NCBI RefSeq assembly: GCF_009362785.1
Contig: NZ_WHNQ01000028.1
Span: forward strand, 1-64,000
Reading direction: 5' to 3'
Length of the DNA stretch: 64,000 nucleotides
Source of the DNA: Paraburkholderia atlantica
GTDB lineage: Bacteria; Pseudomonadota; Gammaproteobacteria; Burkholderiales; Burkholderiaceae
Numbering within the stretch: position 1 is the first letter of the stretch; each line of letters opens with the position of its first letter. Below, piece after piece: positions 33,740 to 44,160 of this stretch. Below the pieces are notes generated by a model. It was not told the origin of the DNA, did not search any database, and worked only from the letters and a program-made list of their open reading frames with translations. The position numbers and the translations under genes are program-made.

Positions 33740-34363
33740 TCAGGGCTGGCGCGCCTCGCGCACGTATTCATAGCCAACGCTCAACGCGCCGGCGATGAGT
33801 ACGGTCCACACCAGCGACACGCGAAACACCGCGGCGGCCGCGAACGTCGCGAGCAGCACCAGATACGGAAACACGCGGCGCGGCAGGCGGCGCGCGGCGG
33901 TAATCGCCATCGACAGCGACAACCCGATCGCACCGGCCGCGGCGCCCGCGAGCGCGATATGCGTGAGCGGAAACGACGCGATCGCCGAGAAGAATGCGCC
34001 GAGCAGAATGATCACGACGGCCGCCGGAAAAATGATGCCGCAGAATCCCGCGACGGCGCCGCGCCAGCCGAGCAGCCGGTAGCCGATCCAGATCGCCAGA
34101 TTCTTCACGTTGACGCCGGGCAGCGCCTGCGACAACGCGAGGCCGTTGAGAAATTCGTCTTCGCTCATCCAGTGCCGGTCGTGCACGAACTCGCGCATGA
34201 ACCAGCCGCTCAGGCCACCGCCGAAACTCGTCAGACCGATGCGCGCGAAGATCAGAAAGAGGCCCAGCGAGGTCACTTCGCGAGGCGGCGGGTGGTGTGG
34301 CGCGTCGTCTTCGGGTGTCGATACCGGGTCGCCGACGTGGTGCCCGTGGATGCCTTTGGCCAA
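33740..34363 (-). CDS. Chromate transporter, N-terminal-half type (short ChrA)
   Basis: 207 residues with a hydrophilic N-terminus and then a CHR domain: FARIGLTSFGGGLSGWFMRE, EDEFLNGLALSQALPGVNVKN and GWRGAVAGFCGIIFPAAVV. Together with the next gene it forms a two-subunit chromate transporter, a layout usual in Burkholderiales. It starts just after the outer-membrane factor gene ends. Confidence 0.85.
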   Translation of the reverse strand: MAKGIHGHHVGDPVSTPEDDAPHHPPPREVTSLGLFLIFARIGLTSFGGGLSGWFMREFVHDRHWMSEDEFLNGLALSQALPGVNVKNLAIWIGYRLLGWRGAVAGFCGIIFPAAVVIILLGAFFSAIASFPLTHIALAGAAAGAIGLSLSMAITAARRLPRRVFPYLVLLATFAAAAVFRVSLVWTVLIAGALSVGYEYVREARQP

Positions 34364-34372
34364 TGCTCGTCC

Positions 34373-36001
34373 TTAGTCGTTTTGATCGTGCCGCGCTTGC
34401 CGCGCGCCCGGCATGATAGCCGCAGACGTCGCCGGTGACGTAGCCGATGGAACAGACGCAGTCGAAGGCGAGGAAGCCGCAGAGGAAGCCGCAGAAGCAG
34501 CCGTCGCCGGATGCCGCGGATCATGCAGATCATCGGTCGACCACCCGCCGCCCAGATCGCCAAACAGCGAGGCCGCATGCAGCAAGCGCGATTCCTGCAC
34601 GTTCAGCGCGGTCTGCCGCGTGGTCAGCTGCGTCGCTTGCGAAGTCGCGACCGTCGTGTAATCGACGGTGCCCGCCTGATACTCGTTGAACGCGATCTCC
34701 ACGCCTCGGTCCGCGTCGCGCACCGCCGTTTCGAGCACGACCGCCTGCTCGGCGAGAATGCGCAGGCCGGACAGATCGTCCTCGACGTTCTGGAACGCGC
34801 CCAGCACCGTGCCGCGATAGTTGGCGACGGCCGCGTCATAGGCCGCCTTTGCCGCGTCGACGTCGGCGCTGCGCAGGCCGCCGTCGAACAGCGTCTGGGT
34901 CGCGCTGCCGCCCAGCGACCACACGTAGTTCGCGACCTTCAGCAGACCGGACAGCGGCGACTGCGTGAAACCGGCTGCGGCCGACAGCGAGATGTCTGGG
35001 TAATACGCAGCCACCTCGACGCCGATCGCCGCATTCTGCGCGGCCATCTTGCGCTCGGCGGCGGCGATGTCGGGCCGGCGTTCGAGCAGCGTCGACGGCA
35101 CGCCGACCGGCACCGACGGCAGCGCCGGCATCGCGGCGCTATGCGTGACCGACAGCTCCTCCGGGTTCTTGCCGACCAGCACCGCGATCGCATGCGCTTG
35201 CTGAGCGCGCGCGACGCCGAGCGCGATCAGATCGGACTTCGCGGTATTCAACTGGCTGCGCGCGGTGATCACGTCGCTCGGCGGAATCGTGCCCGCACGA
35301 TCCTGCTCGGTGACGACGTCGAGAAAATGCTGATACGCGACGACCGTCTGCTGCAGCAGGTCGATGTTCGCGTCGCTGGTGCGCAGCTCGATGATCGCAG
35401 TGGCGAGCGCGACCTGCTCGGAGAGCGTCGCGTTCGCGAGCGTCGCTTCGCTCGACTGCGCGCTCGCGGCGTTTTCCTCGACGGTGCGGCGTACCTGGCC
35501 CCACAGGTCCGGCGCCCAGCTCACGCTGCCTTCCAGCGAACCCGAATTGACGATGCGCGTCGACGTACCATTGACGAAGCTTCCCGATGCACTGACCGAA
35601 CCGCTGCCCGCTCGTTCGCGCGTCGCCGAACCGGTCGCGCCGATCGTCGGGAACAACGCCGAGTGCGCGGCGCGCACTTCGGCGAGTGCCTGCTGGTAGT
35701 TCGCGTAGTCCGCGCGCACGGTCTGGTTCGACACCGCGACGAGCGGTTCGAGTTCGTCGATCAGCGGATCGTTGAACGCAGTCCACCACGTGCCCTTCGG
35801 GCCGGTCGCGTTCGGCTCGGCCTGGGTCCAGCCGGGCAGCTCCGAGTAACTGGCTGGCACGCGAACCTGCGGCCGGTGATAGTCCGGGCCGACCATGCAG
35901 CCGGCGTTGAATAGCGCGAGCAGCGCGACGGCGAGCGTCGCGGCGCTGGACAAGCCTGCGCACGGCCCCGTCATTCGTTCAGAAGAAATCTTCATCGTCA
36001 T
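34373..36001 (-). CDS. RND efflux outer-membrane factor (NodT/OpmB type)
   Basis: 542 residues. The lipoprotein signal ends in ALFNAGC and is followed by MVGPDYHRPQV, the standard NodT-family opening. Two helical repeats carry ANYQQALAEVRAAHSALFP and YDAAVANYRGTVLGAFQNVED. The C-terminus is a long Ala/Ser/Thr/Pro-rich tail. The ATG at 36001 overlaps the stop of the pump gene (ATGA). It provides the channel for the MdtABC-type pump. Confidence 0.88.
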   Translation of the reverse strand: MTMKISSERMTGPCAGLSSAATLAVALLALFNAGCMVGPDYHRPQVRVPASYSELPGWTQAEPNATGPKGTWWTAFNDPLIDELEPLVAVSNQTVRADYANYQQALAEVRAAHSALFPTIGATGSATRERAGSGSVSASGSFVNGTSTRIVNSGSLEGSVSWAPDLWGQVRRTVEENAASAQSSEATLANATLSEQVALATAIIELRTSDANIDLLQQTVVAYQHFLDVVTEQDRAGTIPPSDVITARSQLNTAKSDLIALGVARAQQAHAIAVLVGKNPEELSVTHSAAMPALPSVPVGVPSTLLERRPDIAAAERKMAAQNAAIGVEVAAYYPDISLSAAAGFTQSPLSGLLKVANYVWSLGGSATQTLFDGGLRSADVDAAKAAYDAAVANYRGTVLGAFQNVEDDLSGLRILAEQAVVLETAVRDADRGVEIAFNEYQAGTVDYTTVATSQATQLTTRQTALNVQESRLLHAASLFGDLGGGWSTDDLHDPRHPATAASAASSAASSPSTASVPSATSPATSAAIMPGARQARHDQND

Positions 36002-39000
36002 GCCTTCGTATCCGGTTGTCCCGGCGTCGCGTCGCGGTTCCAGCGCAGCCCCGCGGACCATCTGACGAGCCGTGCGCGCAGACGGTCGAGATACAGATAA
36101 ATCACCGGCGTCGTATAGAGCGTGAACATCTGGCTCAGAATCAGCCCGCCCATCACCGTGATACCGAGCGGCTGGCGCAGCGAGCCGCCCTGGCCGATGC
36201 CGATCGCAAGCGGCACCGCGCCGAGCACCGCCGCGAACGTCGTCATCATGATCGGCCGCAGACGGATCAGCGCGGCCGCGTGGATCGCGTCGCGCGCGGG
36301 CATCTGTTCCTGGCGCTGCAACTGGATCGCGACGTCGACCATCATGATGCCGTTCTTCTTGACGATGCCGATCAGCAGGATGATGCCGATCATCGCGATC
36401 ACCGAGAACGGCGTGCCGAAGATCAGCAGCGCGAGCGTCGCGCCGATGCCCGCGGACGGCAGCGTCGACAGGATCGTCAGCGGGTGGATCGAGCTTTCGT
36501 ACAGCACGCCGAGCACGATGTAGACGACGCCGAGCGCCGCGAGAATCAGCAGCGGCACCACGCCCATCGATTGCGAATAGGCCGCCGCCGCGCCCGCGAA
36601 CGAACCGTGGATGCTCGCGGGCATGCCGATCTCGCGAATCGTCTCGTTGATCGCCGCGCCGGCCTGGCTCAGCGACCCGCCGGCCGGCAGGTTGAACGAG
36701 ATCGTCGCGGCGACGAGCCCGCTCTGGTGGTTCACCTGCGTCGACGTATGGCTGTTCTTGTACGACGTCAGCACCGAAAGCGGCACCATCGTTTCGGCGG
36801 CCGTACTATCGGCGCTGCCGGTCGAGCTGCCGCCCTTGCTGTTGGCGATGCTGTTGTTGGTCGCGTTCGACTGCGCGTCCGAGTTGCGCGAGTTCGTGTT
36901 CGACGACGCGCTGGTCGTGGCCGCGCTAGTCGCCGACACCGTGCCGTGCGGCATCTGCGTCGCGGCCGTGCCGGTCGGATTGCCCGCGGACGTGCTCAGG
37001 TAAATCTGGCTCAGCGTCTCTGGATACTGCCAGTACTCCGGCGCGACCTCCATCACGACGAAGTACTGGTTCAGCGGGTTGTAGATCGTCGACACGGTGC
37101 GCTGGCCGAACGCGTCGTACAGCACATTGTCGATCTGGTTCGGCGCGAAGCCAAAGCGCGCGGCGGTCGCGCGATTGATCGTCAGGTAGGTCTGCAGGCC
37201 GTTCTGCTGCAAGTCGGAGTTCACGTCGAGCAGCTGTCCGCGCTCCTTCGACAATGCGGCGACGAGCTTCGGCGTCCACGCGAACAGTGCGGCGGAATCG
37301 TCGCTCGTCAGCGTGTACTGATACTCGGCCGCCGATTGCCGCCCGCCGATGCGCAAGTCCTGCTGCGCTTGCAGAAAGAGCCGCGCGCCCGACACTTCGT
37401 CGAGCTTCGGACGCAGGCGATTCACGACCTGGGTGGCCGTCGCGTGCCGCTGCGACAGCGGCTTCAACTCGATGAACACGTTCGCGGTATTGAGCGCGCG
37501 CCCGCCGGTAAAGCCCGCGACCGACTGCACCGCCGGGTCTCGCTGCACGATCGACTGCAACTGCACGAGCTTCTTCTGCATCGCCGTAAACGAAATGCTC
37601 TGGTCGGCGATGATCTGCCCGATCACGATGCCGGTGTCCTGCTCGGGAAAGAAGGTGGCGGGCACCAGCTTCAGCATGAACACGTTGCCGATCAGCAGCG
37701 CGAACAGCAGCAGGATCACCAGCAGCGAATGATCGAGCACGGCCGTCAGCGAGCGCGCGTAGGCATCCTTGAAGCGATCGAACTGGCGCTCGACCCACTG
37801 CGCCCAGCGCGCTTTCGAATGACCTGCGTTGTCGCGGCTCAGCACGTACGCGCACATCGCGGGGGTGACCGTCAGCGAGATCACCAGCGAGATCAGGATC
37901 GCGATCGACAGCGTGATCGCGAACTCATGAAACATCAGTCCGACGATGCCCGGAAACAGGATGATCGGCAGAAACACCGCGATCAGCGACAGGCTCATCG
38001 AAATCACCGTGAAGCCGACTTCGCCCGCGCCCTTCACCGCGGCCTCTTTCGGACTCAAGCCCAGCTCCATGTGCCGCACGACGTTTTCGAGCACGACGAC
38101 CGCGTCGTCGACGACGAAGCCGGTGCCGATGGTCAGCGCCATCAGCGACAGGTTGTCGATGCTATAGCCGAGCAGATACATCGGCCCGAAGGTACCGACG
38201 ATCGACAGCGGCAACGCGACCGCCGGAACCAGCGTCGCGCGCGGCGACTGCAGGAAGATGAACACGACGCCGACCACCAGCAGCACCGCGATGAACAGCG
38301 TGCGCTCGGTATCGCTGACCGACGACGTGACCGACTGCGAGCGATCGATCGCGACGTCCACGTGCACGCTGCTCGGCAACGTCGCTTCGATCGCCGGCAG
38401 CACGTTGCGTATCTGCGCCACGGTGCTGACCACGTTGCTGCCCGGCATCGGATAGACGATCACCAGAATCGCCGACTTGCCGTTGAAGAGCCCCGCATTA
38501 CGGATGTTTTCGTTCGAGTCGCGCACCTGCGCGACATCGCGCAACTTGACCGGCGCGCCGTCTCGATACGCGACCACCAGATCGCGATACGGCGCCGCGT
38601 GCGTGATCTGATCGTTCGAGGTGACCACATAGCGCTGATCACCGACGTCGATATGCCCTTTCGCGCTGTCGGCATTGGCCGCGCTGATCGCCGCGCGCAC
38701 GTCTTCCATGCCGATGCCGTAGCTATTGAGCTTGCCCGGCTGCAACTCGACGCGCACGCTCGGCAACGCGCCGCCGCCGAGCGTGATCTGGCCGACGCCC
38801 TGCACCTGCGACAGCTGCTGCTGGATCACCGAATCGGCGGAGTCGTAGAGCTGCGCCTTGGTCAGCGTGTCCGAGGTCAGCGACAGCACCATGATCGGCG
38901 CGTCGGCCGGGTTGTACTGGCGGTAGCTCGGATTGCTGCGCAGCGTGGTGGGCAGATCGGCGCGGGCGGCCTGGATCGCCGCCTCGACGTCGCGCGCGGC

Positions 39001-39309
39001 GCCGTTGATGTCGCGCTTCAGACCGAACTCGACGATGATCATCGACGAGCCGACGTAGCTGATCGAGGTCAGCTCCTCGACATCGGCGATCGTCCCGAGC
39101 CGGCGCTCCAACGGCTCGGCCACCGTCGACGCCATGACGTTCGGGCTCGCGCCGGCCATATTGGCCTGCACGACGATCACCGGAAACGCGATGTTCGGCA
39201 GCGGCGCGACCGGCATACGGAAATAGGCGAGCGTGCCGGAGATCAGGATCGCGATCGCGAGCAGCGTCGTCGCGACCGGCCGCCGGATGAAGATCGCCGG
39301 GATGTTCAC
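35998..39309 (-). CDS. mdtC: RND efflux pump subunit, MdtC/MuxC type
   Basis: 1103 residues, about 60-70 longer than usual. It has twelve membrane helices with the proton-relay Asp pair in FVVDDAVVVLENVV and the HAE1 signature regions. It starts with a GTG that overlaps the upstream pump gene (GTGA). An unusual Ser/Thr/Asn-rich stretch is found at about residues 773-845, in the second periplasmic loop. Together with the MdtB-like partner it forms a heterotrimeric pump in the MdtBC/MuxBC pattern. Confidence 0.9.
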   Translation of the reverse strand: MNIPAIFIRRPVATTLLAIAILISGTLAYFRMPVAPLPNIAFPVIVVQANMAGASPNVMASTVAEPLERRLGTIADVEELTSISYVGSSMIIVEFGLKRDINGAARDVEAAIQAARADLPTTLRSNPSYRQYNPADAPIMVLSLTSDTLTKAQLYDSADSVIQQQLSQVQGVGQITLGGGALPSVRVELQPGKLNSYGIGMEDVRAAISAANADSAKGHIDVGDQRYVVTSNDQITHAAPYRDLVVAYRDGAPVKLRDVAQVRDSNENIRNAGLFNGKSAILVIVYPMPGSNVVSTVAQIRNVLPAIEATLPSSVHVDVAIDRSQSVTSSVSDTERTLFIAVLLVVGVVFIFLQSPRATLVPAVALPLSIVGTFGPMYLLGYSIDNLSLMALTIGTGFVVDDAVVVLENVVRHMELGLSPKEAAVKGAGEVGFTVISMSLSLIAVFLPIILFPGIVGLMFHEFAITLSIAILISLVISLTVTPAMCAYVLSRDNAGHSKARWAQWVERQFDRFKDAYARSLTAVLDHSLLVILLLFALLIGNVFMLKLVPATFFPEQDTGIVIGQIIADQSISFTAMQKKLVQLQSIVQRDPAVQSVAGFTGGRALNTANVFIELKPLSQRHATATQVVNRLRPKLDEVSGARLFLQAQQDLRIGGRQSAAEYQYTLTSDDSAALFAWTPKLVAALSKERGQLLDVNSDLQQNGLQTYLTINRATAARFGFAPNQIDNVLYDAFGQRTVSTIYNPLNQYFVVMEVAPEYWQYPETLSQIYLSTSAGNPTGTAATQMPHGTVSATSAATTSASSNTNSRNSDAQSNATNNSIANSKGGSSTGSADSTAAETMVPLSVLTSYKNSHTSTQVNHQSGLVAATISFNLPAGGSLSQAGAAINETIREIGMPASIHGSFAGAAAAYSQSMGVVPLLILAALGVVYIVLGVLYESSIHPLTILSTLPSAGIGATLALLIFGTPFSVIAMIGIILLIGIVKKNGIMMVDVAIQLQRQEQMPARDAIHAAALIRLRPIMMTTFAAVLGAVPLAIGIGQGGSLRQPLGITVMGGLILSQMFTLYTTPVIYLYLDRLRARLVRWSAGLRWNRDATPGQPDTKA

Positions 39310-42300
39310 CGCGTGCCCTCCGCGCCGCCTGCGTTGCGCTTAGCGCGCTCGGCGCGCCAGCGGTTCACGCGCGTCGCCATGCGGTCGAAGAACAGATAGA
39401 TCACCGGCGTCGTGAACAGCGTCAGCACCTGGCTCAGCGTCAGACCGCCGATGATCGCGAGGCCGAGCGGGCGGCGCAGTTCCGACCCGGTGCCGGTGCC
39501 GAGCAGCATCGGCAGCGCGCCGAGCATCGCCGCGAGCGTGGTCATCAGGATCGGCCGGAAACGCAGCAGCGACGCCTCGAAGATCGCCTCGCGCGGCGCC
39601 TTGCCGTGATTGCGTTCGGCGTCGAGCGCGAAGTCGACCATCATGATCGCGTTCTTCTTGACGATGCCGATCAGCAGCACGATACCGATGATGCCGATCA
39701 CGTCGAGATCCATCCCCGCGAGCATCAGCGACAGCAATGCGCCGATGCCCGCCGACGGCAGCGTCGACAGGATCGTGACCGGATGGATGAAGCTCTCGTA
39801 CAGCACACCGAGCACGATATACACGGCGACGAGCGCGGCGATCAGCAGATAGACTTCGCTCGACAGCGAATCCTCGAACGCCGCGGTCGCGCCTTGCAGC
39901 GACGACGTGATCGACGGCGGCAGGTCGATCGCCTGCTCGGCCTCGCGAATATCCTTGACCGCGGTGCTCAGCGACGCGCCCTTGGCGAGATTGAACGAGA
40001 TCGTCACCGACGGGAACTGCGCAAGGTGACTGATCACGAGGGGGGCCTTCCTGATCTCGATCTTCGCGATGCCGGACAGCGGCACCTGACCCGTGCTGCT
40101 GGTCTGGCTCGGCAGATACAGATTGCCGATCGATTGCACGGTCGGCATCGACTCCGGCTTCGCGACCAGAATCACGCGGTACTGGCTCGACTGCTCGAAG
40201 ATCGTCGACACGATGCGCTGGCCGAGCGCGTCGTACAGCGCGTTGTCGATCGTCGCGGGCGTGATGCCGAAGCGCGCGGCCAATTGCCGGTTCACTTCGA
40301 CGTTCACGCTGAGGCCGTCGGTGTTGAGATCGCTCTGTACGTCGGACAATGACGGAATCTGCTTCAGACGCGCGACGAGTTCCGGCACGTACTTCTGGAA
40401 CGCCTGCTGACTCGGTCCGCGCAACACGAAGCTGTACTGGTTCGGCGACACGGTCGTGTCGAGCGTCAGGTCCTGTTCGGGCTGCATGAAAAGCTTCACG
40501 CCCGGCACATGCGCGACTTCCTGCGCGAGCCGGCGGGCGATTTCCTGCGCGGTGTCGGATCGCTTGTCGCGGTCGCGCAGATTGATCAGGAAGCGGCCGT
40601 TGTTCAGCGTCGCGTTGGTACCGTCGATGCCCACGTACGACGTCAGCGACACCACGTCGGGGTCCTTCAGAACCGCATCGGCGAGCGCGCTCTGCCGCTT
40701 CACCATCGCTGCGTACGACACCGAGTTGTCGGCCACGCTGATGCCCTGGATCACGCCGACGTCCTGCACCGGAAACAGGCCCTTTGGAATCACCACATAC
40801 AGGATGCCGGTCAGCACGACGGTGGCGACCGCGACCATCAACGTCAGCGTCTGATGGTCGAGCACCCAGCGCAGGCCACGCTCGTAGGCGGCCAGCGTCT
40901 TGTCGAACAGGCGCTCGCTGATGCGCTCGAAGCGGCTCGGATGCCGCTCGGCCTGCGCGCGCAGCATCCGCGCGCACAGCATCGGCACCACGGTCAGCGA
41001 CACGACCGCCGAAATCACGATCGTGACCGCGAGCGTCACCGCGAACTCGCTGAACAGGCGCCCGATCACGCCGCCCATGAACAGCAGCGGAATCAGCACC
41101 GCGATCAGCGAAATGGTCAGCGACAGGATCGTGAAGCCGATCTGCCCCGCGCCTTCGAGCGCGGCTTCGAGCGGCGACATGCCCTCTTCCAGATAGCGCA
41201 CGATGTTCTCGATCATCACGATCGAGTCGTCGACCACGAAGCCGGTCGCGATGATCAACGCCATCAGCGACAGGTTGTCGATCGAGTAGTTGAGCTGGTA
41301 CATCACCGCGAGCGTGCCGATCAGCGAGACCGGCACCGAGATACTCGGTATCACGGTGGCGGGCACGTTGCGCAGGAACACGAAGATCACCGCGACGACC
41401 AGCACGATCGCGAGGATCAGCTCGAACGCGGCATCCGCGACCGACGCGCGGATCACACCCGTGCTGTCCGACACCACCGTCACTTTCATGCCGGCCGGCA
41501 GCGTCGATTCGAGCTGCGGCAGCACCTTCATGATCTGGTTGACCGTCTGGATCACGTTCGCGCCCGGCTGGCGCTGCACGTTCAGCACGATCGCGGGCGA
41601 GCCGTTGTACCACGCGCCGCGCTCGACGTCCTGCGCGGCCTGGCTCACGCGCGCGACGTCGCGCATGTAGACCGGCGAGCCGTTCTGATAGGCGATCACC
41701 GTGTCCAGATAGTCCTTCGGATCGGTGATCTGGTCGTTGCCGTTGATCGTGTAGTCGAGATCGGGGCCGTCGAAATTGCCCTTCGGCTGGCTCACATTCA
41801 CGTAGCTGAGCAGCGTGCGCAGATCGTCGATATTGAGGCCGTAGGCGGCGAGCTTGTGCGGGTCGGCCTCGACGCGGATCGCGGGCACGTTGCCGCCGCT
41901 CGTCGTCACGACGCCGACGCCCGACACTTCCGAAATCTTCGTGCCGAGGCGGTTGTTGGCGACGTCTTCGAGCTGCGTCAGCGACATCGACTTCGACGTG
42001 ACCGCGAGCGTCAGAATGGGCTGGTCGGCGGGATTGACCTTCGCGTAGGTCGGCGGCGCCGGCAGGCCAGATGGCAAGTAGCTGTTCGCCGCGTTGATCG
42101 CCTGCTGCACGTTCTGCTCGGCGATGTCGAGGTTCAGCGACAGATCGAACTGCAGCGTGATCACCGACGCGCCGTCCGAGCTGTACGAGGTCATCTGCTG
42201 CAGGCCCGGAATTTCGCCGAGCTGCACTTCGAGCGGCGCGGTGACGGTGGTCGCCATCACCGTCGGGCTCGCACCCGGATAGAAGGTCTGCACCTGAATC

Positions 42301-42431
42301 GTCGGATAGTCGACGTTTGGCAACGACGACACCGGCAGCACGCGCATCGCGATCAGACCGATGAGCACGAGCGCGATCATCAACAGCAGCGTCGCGACCG
42401 GGCGAAGAATGAACAGGCGGGAGATGTTCAT
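39306..42431 (-). CDS. mdtB: RND efflux pump subunit, MdtB/MuxB type
   Basis: 1041 residues, normal for RND transporters. NISRLFILRPVATLLLM at the start, the Asp pair in FVVDDSIVMIENIV, and the two large periplasmic porter regions are present. It follows the membrane-fusion gene by 15 bases and overlaps mdtC. Family members export bile salts, novobiocin, aromatic compounds or similar; the substrate here cannot be told from sequence. Confidence 0.9.
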   Translation of the reverse strand: MNISRLFILRPVATLLLMIALVLIGLIAMRVLPVSSLPNVDYPTIQVQTFYPGASPTVMATTVTAPLEVQLGEIPGLQQMTSYSSDGASVITLQFDLSLNLDIAEQNVQQAINAANSYLPSGLPAPPTYAKVNPADQPILTLAVTSKSMSLTQLEDVANNRLGTKISEVSGVGVVTTSGGNVPAIRVEADPHKLAAYGLNIDDLRTLLSYVNVSQPKGNFDGPDLDYTINGNDQITDPKDYLDTVIAYQNGSPVYMRDVARVSQAAQDVERGAWYNGSPAIVLNVQRQPGANVIQTVNQIMKVLPQLESTLPAGMKVTVVSDSTGVIRASVADAAFELILAIVLVVAVIFVFLRNVPATVIPSISVPVSLIGTLAVMYQLNYSIDNLSLMALIIATGFVVDDSIVMIENIVRYLEEGMSPLEAALEGAGQIGFTILSLTISLIAVLIPLLFMGGVIGRLFSEFAVTLAVTIVISAVVSLTVVPMLCARMLRAQAERHPSRFERISERLFDKTLAAYERGLRWVLDHQTLTLMVAVATVVLTGILYVVIPKGLFPVQDVGVIQGISVADNSVSYAAMVKRQSALADAVLKDPDVVSLTSYVGIDGTNATLNNGRFLINLRDRDKRSDTAQEIARRLAQEVAHVPGVKLFMQPEQDLTLDTTVSPNQYSFVLRGPSQQAFQKYVPELVARLKQIPSLSDVQSDLNTDGLSVNVEVNRQLAARFGITPATIDNALYDALGQRIVSTIFEQSSQYRVILVAKPESMPTVQSIGNLYLPSQTSSTGQVPLSGIAKIEIRKAPLVISHLAQFPSVTISFNLAKGASLSTAVKDIREAEQAIDLPPSITSSLQGATAAFEDSLSSEVYLLIAALVAVYIVLGVLYESFIHPVTILSTLPSAGIGALLSLMLAGMDLDVIGIIGIVLLIGIVKKNAIMMVDFALDAERNHGKAPREAIFEASLLRFRPILMTTLAAMLGALPMLLGTGTGSELRRPLGLAIIGGLTLSQVLTLFTTPVIYLFFDRMATRVNRWRAERAKRNAGGAEGTR

Positions 42432-42446
42432 CGGCGCGGCGGTCCG

Positions 42447-43718
42447 TTACGACGAAGCGGCTTCTGACGCGGCCGGCGCAGGCGCGGCCGGCGCGCTCGA
42501 CGCCGGCGCTGCTTCTGACGCCGCCGCGGGCGCCTTCGGGTCGGCGGCGGCCGCGCCGCTTGCCGCGGCGGCGGACTTCGGATGCGCCGGCTGGATTTTC
42601 GCGCCGTCGTTCAGACGATCCGTGCCGTCCGTCACGACCTGGTTGCCGGCCGCGAGACCCGACTCGATCACCGTATTCCTGCCGTCGCTTGGGCCCAGCT
42701 TGACCTTGTGCACGGACACCGTGCTATCCGGATTGACCAGATAGACGAAGTCGCCCGGCGCGCCGGACTGCACCGCGGCGGTCGGCACGAGCACCGCATT
42801 CTGCATCGTGTCGACGAGCAGCTTCACGTTGACGAACTCGTTGGGGAACAGCGCTTCGTCGTCGTTCGCGAAGGTCGCGCGCAACGTCACGGTGCCGGTC
42901 GCGGTCGCCATCTGGTTGCTGACCGCGTACAGCGTGCCGGTCGCGATCTCGCGCGAGTTGTCGCTCGAATACGCGGTGACCGGCAGCTTCGCGCCGGTGG
43001 ACAGACGCTGCACGATCGACGCGAGCGAATCCTGCGGCACCGTGAACTGCACCGTGGTCGGCTTCACGGTCGTGATGACGACGATGCCGGTCGTCGACGA
43101 CGCGGTCACGTAGTTGCCCGGATCGACGAGCCGCAAGCCGACCTTGCCCGCGATCGGCGCGGTGATGCGGCAATACGCGAGGTCGAGATCGAATTGGGCG
43201 ATGTTGGCGAGATCGACCTTCACCGCCGCTTCGTCCTGCTGCACGAGGAACTGCTGATCCGCGTAGGTCTGCTGCGCGATCGACTTGCGCTCGTTCAGCT
43301 GCGTATAGCGCTCGAGATCGGCGCGCGCCTGCGCGAGCGACGCGCGGTCTTTCGCGAGCGTCGCCTGCGCCTGCTGCTTGCTGATCTGATACTGGCGCGG
43401 ATCGATCTGCGCGAGGAACTGGCCTTTTTGCACCTCCTGGCCTTCGTGATAGCCGACCTCGGTCAGATAGCCGCTCAGCTGCGGCAGCACGGTCACGGTC
43501 GCGATCGGAATGACGGTGCCGAGCTCGCTCAGCGTGACCGGCATCGAACCGAGCGTCGCCTGCGCGACGGTGACGACGATTGCCGCGTTCTCGCGCGCCG
43601 GCTTCTTGCGCGTCAGCAGATGAACCACGACGAGCGCTACCAGCACGAGCAGGACAACCGCGAAGATGATGAGTCCGCGTCGGGAGCGCTTTGGCGGCGG
43701 GGACACGGTATCGCTCAT
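42447..43718 (-). CDS. mdtA: RND membrane-fusion protein, MdtA/MuxA type
   Basis: 423 residues. An N-terminal membrane anchor (RGLIIFAVVLLVLVALVVVHL) is followed by the lipoyl and alpha-hairpin domains (YLTEVGYHEGQEVQKGQFLA, ATLAKDRASLAQARADLERY) and beta-barrel. The C-terminal 50 residues are Ala/Pro/Ser-rich. CGGAGATCAAC precedes the ATG at 43718. It is first in the mdtA-mdtB-mdtC-outer membrane factor operon. Confidence 0.9.
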   Translation of the reverse strand: MSDTVSPPPKRSRRGLIIFAVVLLVLVALVVVHLLTRKKPARENAAIVVTVAQATLGSMPVTLSELGTVIPIATVTVLPQLSGYLTEVGYHEGQEVQKGQFLAQIDPRQYQISKQQAQATLAKDRASLAQARADLERYTQLNERKSIAQQTYADQQFLVQQDEAAVKVDLANIAQFDLDLAYCRITAPIAGKVGLRLVDPGNYVTASSTTGIVVITTVKPTTVQFTVPQDSLASIVQRLSTGAKLPVTAYSSDNSREIATGTLYAVSNQMATATGTVTLRATFANDDEALFPNEFVNVKLLVDTMQNAVLVPTAAVQSGAPGDFVYLVNPDSTVSVHKVKLGPSDGRNTVIESGLAAGNQVVTDGTDRLNDGAKIQPAHPKSAAAASGAAAADPKAPAAASEAAPASSAPAAPAPAASEAASS

Positions 43719-44160
43719 GTTGATCTCCGGGAACACGGATATTGGTGTCGAGATTCGGCTGGAAGCTCGTCCTCTGACGGGACTGCGCAAAAGTGACACG
43801 GTTCGCGCGCGTTGTCATCAGTCGAAGCCCTCGGGTCCTGTTGTTATGAAGACGTAAGGAAGCGGGACGCGACTTCGATGTGGGGCATGCGTGAATGTAG
43901 CCGGCTTGCGTCGGGCTTGAGTTACAGGGGTGCAACATGTTGGCGGGTGGAAGGATCGGGGTGTCGATCAGGCGGCGCGTGGCCGGCGGACATTCGCATG
44001 GGCCGAGTTCTGAGCTCGCCGGGACATCGCAACATGCGGTAACAGACGACAGCCAAATGAAAACCGGACCGTCCGCCCAGAATCGTCACATTCGTCCGAT
44101 ATGATCGCCAGCCAGCGTTGCGCGCGCCGCGACTGTCACGCCCCCCCACACCTCGCCCCG
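43719..44160. other. Divergent region between mdtA and the prolyl hydroxylase gene
   Basis: 442 bases holding the promoters of two divergent genes. I see no strong sigma-70 pair, no regulator gene and no clear palindrome. An in-frame ATG at 44101 could extend the hydroxylase, but 44161 fits the family start better. Confidence 0.4.

Noticed and set aside
36016..39399. Very long plus-strand reading frame opposite the MdtC-type pump
   Set aside because: Its composition is Arg/His/Asp-rich without any family motif; it is the antisense shadow of a high-GC gene.
40509..42467. Long plus-strand frame opposite the MdtB-type pump
   Set aside because: Same antisense effect; no ribosome-binding site or domain.
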